Shown here piece after piece: positions 57,130 to 64,000 of a stretch of 64,000 nt of DNA. This stretch comes from Nectonema munidae (Eukaryota; Nematomorpha; Nectonematoida; Nectonematidae), in contig JAUIRK010000964.1 in NCBI GenBank assembly GCA_030549495.1, forward strand, positions 744,001 through 808,000, given 5' to 3'. How positions within the stretch are numbered: the stretch's first letter is position 1; every line of letters begins with the position of its first letter. The notes under the pieces were generated by a model that saw nothing but the letters and a program-made list of their open reading frames with translations, was not told the DNA's origin and did not search any database. The position numbers were made by a program, and so were the translations under genes.

Positions 57130-59964
57130 GATCTCAATAAGTTTATCTCTTCCTTCCTCTTCAGATAATTCGTCTTTTTGAAGCGGTGTACGCGCTATTC
57201 TTGGTATAATCTTCTAACATCTCTGCTTTACGCTTATTTAAAGTTTTGAATTTGCGTCTTGCCAACAACAAGAACCGCTGCTATTTTATACGCCGATCGC
57301 AAGCTATCAAAATGCTTGATTACATTGGCCTTTTTGTGAAGTGTGAATTTTTTTCTCATTACCACCTCAACAATTTTTCACATTTTGTTGTCATTATATT
57401 ACGCCAAATAAGTTGTGTCAAATACATTGTGGCCTAATATATGCGTGCTGTTCCAGCAAATATGATAACAAAACTATGAGCCAGAATATGAAAATAATTT
57501 TTGTGTGTACTCCCACTCCTGTAAATATTTTTTTGCCCGTATAGATTTCGAACTACATTTTGGAGTAAACTACTTTTGAACACACGAATTGAATCAACTA
57601 ACCTTTGGGCTAACGAAACATTAATTTTATTACGTTTCTTCAGGGAAGAGGAGTCGAAGGTTTAAATATCTAACTCTAACTTGAAGCACTTAAAAACCCC
57701 AATTATATGTTAGAAATATTTTTAGTATGATTTCATAATTTTTTACGAAAACAATTTTAGAATTGTTATTTTTGAGGTGCCTCCTTATTTTTTATTTGAT
57801 TTTACATAACACTATCTCAATTCTTATTCCCATACATGCTAATATTTCGCTCAAATTCTGCACATCATATTACTAAGCACTATTAATAGTAAAGTATGCT
57901 TAGAAAGTATTTTGATTTATTTTTAAATACTTCATTTTGATTGCTGAGAAAAAGAAAATATCTAAAAGTTGTCAAATATAACCCAAATTCTTCTATCCAC
58001 ACCCGCATAACGGCGCAAATATTTTGATGTGGCTAATCGAGGGTCCAGCAGGCTTGACAGTATTATATATTTTTAGGTTTGTGATTTTGCGTTTTGTTCA
58101 TATGATTACTTTGCTAACACTGCTAACGAAAGATTATTACTCAACAGTAGAAGTAACTTCATAAATTTAAAGATTTATTTTATTTTGTTTAGGTCAGCGC
58201 ACTTGAATTTTGGAATTTGCTTTAAAGAAATATTTTTCTATCGCAAATTTTTTTTAAGTTTTCAATGCAAATACTTCAATGGCATAACCAACATTATTAA
58301 CTTACGAATAACTTTTTGAATTAAAATAAATTAATTTTTTATAATGATAATAAATTTTAGATTTTATGATTCGCACTTTAACAGTTAAAAATTCTGTTTA
58401 TATTCTATCCCTTAAAAGTTCTAGAATTTCTATTTTTGTGGAAAAATTGATGAAATATATTTCATAAAATGTACATCCATATTTATATATAACAGATGTC
58501 AAATGTTTTATAACTCTTACACCAAAAAGAACAAAATTATTTTATTTTTCCTTGTGAAGGTATAGATAAAAATTGTTTAAATATCCTCCTGAACTGCAAA
58601 CACCAATTAAAACCAAATTTTATTGATTTTCCTTTCAAATATTTTTTTCCAAATTCAACACATAATATCTGATGATTATTTATCGATAAAAATAGTAGGT
58701 TAAAAAGTACTGCAAGATTAATTTAGCCTTAACCTTTTTGAAATTAAAAATACAATCATTAATCAAAGAAATTCTGCATATTTTAATTCCTCCTGAGCTT
58801 TGCCAATCTCCAAATATCTTGTCAAAGCAATCTCTGCATACTTTAATTCCTCCTAACGTTTGACAAGCACCTAATATGGACCTATATATCCCTCAAGCCA
58901 AATTTTCACATGCTAATAACTTTTAATTTTTCCTTTAAATCAGATAAAATTTAAACACAATATATTTTTTTATACGCTTAATCTATATTTAAATTTTCAG
59001 CAACCTGAAAAAAACAAAATAAAGTTTGCCATGTTCCTAATGCATTGATATGTAATTATTTCAACTTTGGAATTTTAAGTTTAATTAAGGGATCGTGATG
59101 TAAGGTGTTTAGAGACTGTGCTTCAATACTTAAACGTCTTCGGTGAATCCAGCTTTGAAAACTCTTCACGGTATACGTTTACCTTTAAAAATTACTAAAA
59201 AGAATTTATTATGGAAATACAAATTATAAAATACATGTTACAAACCACCCATAAATTAATATAAATATCACACGGCACAAAAACAAAACGAAAAAAAAGA
59301 AATAGTTATTTGAAAAAAGTTCCTAGGAACCGCTTGAATCTACAACTATCTTTTTTATTAAAATAAAAATAATCAAAGACACAGAATCACTGACGGATCC
59401 AAAGGGGCTGCCTAGGCCCCGCCCCTCTCCCCTATGGAATGAAGCCTAAAAAGAAGAAGATGATGATAAAATCTCGACATAAAAATTGGTTTTTGTTAAG
59501 AAATGTTGAGGGAGACTATGATGACAGACAACGACTGAACTTTAAAAAACCAATAAAATTAATTTTTCAAATTTGCTCCCCCTTCCTCCTATAGTCGATT
59601 TCTTGATCTGCTGTACACACATTTATGAATGAAAACAAAAATAACAATTTTATTGTTACATTTATTATCATATTCAAATAATTTTTATATATATAGGTAT
59701 AATTATTAAAGTCCAAAATATAAATAAATTTTAAATGATCTGAATTTTAAACCGATTGGATTTACTAAACTTCAAATATAAAAACAATAGAATTAATAAT
59801 TTAAATATTAGTATACGAAAAATTATTTTAGCATTTCAAATTTTTTAGTTAGATTTTCTTTATTAAAAGTATTTTATTAAATTAGAATAAATAATTTAAA
59901 ATAATTTGATTATTTTTTGTCAACACTTTTTGATCTATTATTACCTCATTTTTTAACCGGACCC
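57130..59964 (-). mobile_element. Element G copy 2 (inverted relative to copy 1, one end only)
   Basis: From 59964 (end AACCGGACCC) leftwards to about 57228 it parallels 20126-23385 in order, including the hAT-like MITE, the internal AGGTTAAAAAGTACTGCAAG motif and the pogo-type segment. The other terminal repeat is absent. It lacks the captured fragment found in copy 1. The pogo-type segment (57130-57370, minus) is better preserved: KKFTLHKKANVIKHFDS, KIAAVLVVGKTQIQNF, then after a frame change RKAEMLEDYTKNSAYTAS. Confidence 0.8.
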
Positions 59965-59967
59965 CAT

Positions 59968-61010
59968 TTTTAAGGAAATTTTATACTGATCACGAAAATG
60001 TATAAATATTTTATGTTTAAAAATTTTAAAATATTTTTTAGACCTTGAACTTGATAAAATGACAAAAATTCTAACTTTGACCTAAAAAAATTAAAAAATC
60101 ATTCGATTCATTTCCAACAAATTACATATTTTGAATCAGCGTTTAAACTCTGTTAGAATACGTTTTAAAATTTTTGAATTTTCCATTTTTTACAATTCCG
60201 ATTTTTCAGGCCCTTTCAAACGGCCTCAAAATTATGACTTCACATATAATTCTGAATAACAATATTAACTTTATTTTACCATAAATGTTTTTATTCAAAT
60301 AATTTTATTATATTTGTATATACGTGTATAATGTACTTATTTTAACCAATCAAAAAAATTCATTTGCAAAAAATTTTACATTCTCAATATATCCATTTCA
60401 ATTAATGGCTGATAGGTTTGTTTATTCTTCTCAGGAAAGATAATAAATTTGTATGTTACTATTTCAAATCTATATTTTTAATAAAACAAGATTCTTAAGT
60501 TGTTTTTTTAATTTATAAATTTTGTAATTAACATTTCTATAAATTGATACCTACTATTTTTTAAATAACAAGTTTTATTAATAGATTTCTTTAAAACCTA
60601 AATTATTTAGTTTATAAATTTATTTTTTCAATAATAGATTTCTTTAATATAAATTATTTAGTTTATAAATTTTATTTTTCTAAACTCTATTACTTTAAAA
60701 TTTTAATTTTTAAGTATTAACCCTTTATAAGATCCTAGGGCTCATTTAAATCTAATTTTTTAAAAAATTATCTTTTATTAAAAATTTTAAAATTATCATA
60801 GCCTTAAGTTTTTAGTATTTGTTACATATAATATAAAAATCACAAAATATTTTTTAAAACAATAAAATGTTTAACTTATTAAGATATATTTTTTTATACA
60901 TTTGAGATCCTTGGGTTCAAAATAGTCCAAGCAAGAAAAAATTAGAGTAATTAATTTTTTCCTTTCATAATTTAAGTTTTTTTTAGTACTAAATTGTTAC
61001 ATTTTTTATA
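59968..61010. other. AT-rich stretch, nothing recognised
   Basis: A local duplication (AATAGATTTCTTTAA..TAAATTATTTAGTTTATAAATTT) is visible at about 60580-60680. It leads into the piggyBac start and may include its 5' untranslated part. Confidence 0.5.
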
Positions 61011-61015
61011 AAGGC

Positions 61016-61692
61016 ATGTACAGCGACTCTTCCCCTTCCATTAGCGAGTTTTCTGAGGTAGAAGATCATGTTTCATTATGTGAGACTGAAGAATGTTATA
61101 GTGATTTTTCCAATGGAATGCTTTCTAATTTAGAAAATGAGGAAACTGATGAGTTTTGTCTTTCGAAAGATGGGGAGACAAAATGGTATCATGACGATTT
61201 TAATTATTCAAGTAAAGAAAGGTGTTATAATAGCATATCAATGAAGCCAGGTCCAACAAGTTATGCTTGCTCAAGGATAGAAGATGAGTACACAGCTTTT
61301 ATGCAATTTTTTCCACCAAAAAATTTTGAATACAATAATGAAGTGGACTAACATTGAAGGCAACGTTGTGATGGGTGATAGCTGGGTGGAGCTTGATACC
61401 GTAAAGTTTGAAGCTTATTTAGGCCTGTTGATTCTTGCTGGAGTTTTCAAATCCAAAAACGAGTCCACTGCCAGCTTATGGGATGATGATACTGGGAGAA
61501 GTATTTTTAGAGCTACACTGTTTCTGAAAAACTTCAAAATGATTTCAAGAGTTTTAGGATTTGATGACAAAAAAACAAGGGAAATTAGAAGAGAAAAAAA
61601 CAAGTTTGCTCCAATTCAAGAAATTTGGGATGAATGGGTTGCTATTCTACCAAAACTTTTCAATCCCGGAAAAGAACTCTCTCATCTCAAAA
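61016..61692 (+). pseudogene. piggyBac transposase N-terminal half
   Basis: 61016-61351 gives an acidic serine-rich N-terminus (MYSDSSPSISEFSEVEDH) and PTSYACSRIEDEYTAFMQFF; a frameshift near 61330 leads into the second frame with KFEAYLGLLILAGVFKSKNE, STASLWDDDTGRSIFRATLF, FKMISRVLGFDD, NKFAPIQEIWDEWV and LFNPGKEL. These are the usual blocks before the catalytic core. It is cut at 61693, right where the tandem-repeat arm begins. With one frameshift only in 675 bp, this is the best preserved piggyBac piece here. Confidence 0.9.
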
Positions 61693-61693
61693 A

Positions 61694-62289
61694 GGAACTT
61701 TTTATCTAGATAAGTATATAAAGTTTTTTACACATGTATACCCATTTTCAAATATGCTGAATTCAGTGGTGATATTCATATTTTATGAAAATCATTCAAA
61801 CCTGTCAAAAAAGTGATTCTCAAATAAGAAACTTCTTATCTAAATAATTATATAATGTTTTTTACACATATACACCCATTTTCAAGCATGCTGAATTCAG
61901 CGGTGATATTCATTTTTTTTTATAAAAATCAATTAAAGTTATCAAAGCATTGATTTATATATGACAGCTCATTTTAAAAAGAAACTTTTTATCTAAGTAA
62001 TAATATAAAGTTTTTTACACATATATACCAATTTTTAAGCATGCGTAATTTAGTGGTGATATTCATTTTTTTTTTAAAAAATCAATCAAAACTGTCAAAA
62101 AATTGATTTATCCCAAAAAGAAAAGATCAGGCACGGTTTTTCGAATTAGAGAATTACGTTTAATAGAAAGTATAGGGGGGTTATGAAGTTTACCGTGTAT
62201 GGCATTTTACACACATATACCCATTTTCAAGTAGGCTGTGTTTACTGGTTATATTCCTTTTTTTTTTATAAATATTAGTCAAACCTGAC
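61694..62289 (+). repeat. Right inverted arm: 150-bp tandem units
   Basis: Units with AACTTTTTATCTA..TAA.TATATAAAGTTTTTTACACAT start near 61695, 61838 and 61980, with a fourth diverged one near 62200; they are the inverse of those at 54991-55350. A segment at about 62107-62195 (GGCACGGTTTTTCGAATTAG) interrupts the series. Confidence 0.9.
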
Positions 62290-63045
62290 AAAATAATTTA
62301 AATATAACAGCACATGTCAAAATTAAAATTTTAATTCTTTTAAAGTTTTTTATACATTTCAAGTATGCAGAATTTTATGGTGATGTTCATTTTTTATGAA
62401 ATCAATAAAACCTGTCAAAAAATCGATTAAACCTGTAAATCAATGTCAAATATATAAACATAAGAAATAACTTCAACTTGTAGTATTTCTCTGGTAATTA
62501 TTTTCTTAATTTATTTAATAAATCTAACTTTAGGTGTTTAATTCACTTAAAATATTTCATTCTACAGTAACTTATGTAACTCGATAAGACCTCCATCTTT
62601 TTGGCTACAAATTCGTTATCGGCTCGTAGTCTCTACGTCATATTTTAATTTACAGTATGTAATCTTGTTATTCATTCTATGATGATCCTTTCTTGGTAGC
62701 TCTTTTTTCATTAGAAATTTATATTCTTCAATGTGTGTTCGAAAATTTTTTTATAAGAATAAAATTACTTTTTTTCTCTCAGGACGGAATATTTGTCAAC
62801 CAATCTCATTTTAAAGGTTTTTTCTGATGAATCATTCGTGATGTTGATTGTTCAATTACAAAAAGTTGTCAACGTTCTTCATCTAAAAAATTATCTCTTT
62901 GACACAAAAGGAAAAAGAATGACAAATTCAATTTAAATTAAAAATATCTTGATAGTGACTAAATTCTCACATATTGGCATCTGTGCCATTTTTGATAAAT
63001 CTGACCTATTTTAAATTTCCAGATTTCCTACCCATCTTAGCTAAA
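62290..63045 (+). repeat. Dispersed repeat family A (second full copy)
   Basis: Matches 41092-41910 in the same orientation; 62760-62963 also matches the left arm 54773-54990 in reverse. Confidence 0.9.
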
Positions 63046-63455
63046 TGTTAACTGTAATCCTAGATGATAAGCTATAGATTTAAATATTTTTCATTTGTAA
63101 AAGAGTAACTTCTTTTTCACAGTCAAAATTTTTTTTGAAGCATCTAATATTATATAATTAAACCACTTCCTAGTTTATTAGAACATTGTAGATCTTCCAT
63201 TTAGTCAGGATATATTTTTTTTAATTATTTGTTTTGATCACATGTTCTATTTTCAATTAGTTTTCAACTTTGTTCCTTCTCTCATACAAATTTTCAAAAG
63301 ATTTTATAATACGTTTTATTTTTTTTTAATAAATATTTCCTACTCAAGATGATTGTAGAAAGTATTATTAGCCAAAATATACAAAAAAAAAAGTATATTT
63401 TTACTATATACCTAATATGCAGCCATTTTTGAAAATTTTTTACAGAACTGATTTT
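63046..63455. other. Segment linking families A and S
   Basis: Its right part from AGCCAAAATATAC near 63371 matches the corresponding place near 42385; the rest is AT-rich without match. Confidence 0.45.
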
Positions 63456-63459
63456 CATG

Positions 63460-64000
63460 CATACATTACTAATTCAATTGCCACTTTGAGATATTTTTTA
63501 ACCGTATTATCCAAAATCCAGTACAGAAATAAAATAAGCATAGTCGATTTGATATAAAACAGATATTTTATTTTTTTGAAAATATTTTTGAAGACAGTAT
63601 CTAGAAGTAAATCGCAAATCTGATTCAAGCTTTCAGATATTTTAAAACCATAAATGCCAAACCTGAGTCCAAAAATGAAACCAGAATCTTCCAATTAGGA
63701 TAAAAACAGATATTTTATTTAAATTTCAAAAATATTTCTGTAGACATTAGACGTAAATCGAAAATTTGATTGACACTTTCAGACATTTAAAACCTCTAAA
63801 TGCAAAAAATGATTTCAGAGATAAAAATTATCATGGTCGAATTGGTATGAAAACATATATTTCATGTAAAATTAGAGAGAATATTTTGGGATATAGTTTT
63901 CAGACATAAACTGCAAATTTGATTGACACTAGCAGTAAAACCTCTAAATGCGAAAACTGTGTTCAGAAATGAAATCATCATGATCTATTTGCCATAAAAA
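63460..64000. repeat. Tandem array family S (third site, runs off the window)
   Basis: It parallels 42480-42860 closely (GAGTCCAAAAATGAAAC, TTTGATTGACACTTTCAGACA) and continues past the window end, where flank B would be expected. Confidence 0.85.

Overview
The window looks like a chromosome piece from an animal, most likely an arthropod (a crustacean such as a parasitic copepod is a guess only). It is very AT-rich, has spliced genes, and carries two recognisable host genes: an intact single-exon mitochondrial ribosomal protein uS17m (MRPS17-like, 34245-34778, +) and two coding exons of a Ly6/quiver-type GPI-anchored protein (44960-45109 and 39165-39415, -) whose 5.5 kb intron is full of mobile DNA. 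Nearly everything else is transposon debris, often nested several layers deep.

Layout. 1-1090: 15/16-bp minisatellite running in from outside the window. 1240-2690: a ZBED5/SCAND3-like hAT fossil holding a tRNA-derived SINE. 2700-2885: piggyBac tail. 4080-4810: LINE reverse transcriptase fragment. 7455-8100: piggyBac fragment with a 60-bp intron. 8105-11500: a broken 5'-truncated Ty3/gypsy fossil. 11640-14230: a Mutator-like (MULE) transposase gene that also encodes a zinc-finger remnant and an OTU-type cysteine-protease-like domain. 14460-14835: piggyBac fragment. 15346-16104 and 17133-19112: two hAT elements with clear target-site repeats. 19385-24430: a Russian-doll nest (hAT within hAT within hAT-like remnant, with a 3.9 kb element bearing 9-bp target repeats at the core). 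24473-26870: another hAT-like element with three smaller insertions. 27690-28385: LINE fragment. 28871-30329: second PHD/OTU/MULE-family locus. 30955-32865: ~150-bp tandem array plus a unique flank. 34245-34778: MRPS17. 36981-38634: a broken multi-copy transposon-type protein. 39165-45109: Ly6 gene. 45282-52918: several hAT derivatives, including a family with GGAGTCGGA-type subterminal repeats. 54773-62963: a large inverted-repeat structure whose arms hold 150-bp tandem units; between them lie a Tigger fragment, a third MULE transposase locus, a second copy of the 3.9 kb element, and a piggyBac fragment. 63460-64000: the tandem array family again.

The most interesting content is (i) the three-locus PHD-OTU-MULE family, whose two OTU domains have lost different catalytic residues, (ii) the 3.9 kb element with 22-bp terminal inverted repeats and 9-bp target duplications that carries a pogo-type DNA-binding segment and, in one copy only, an exact inverted copy of a junction found 1.7 kb away, and (iii) the long inverted arms made of tandem units, reminiscent of foldback elements. 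All homology statements rest on recalled family motifs; no database search was possible.
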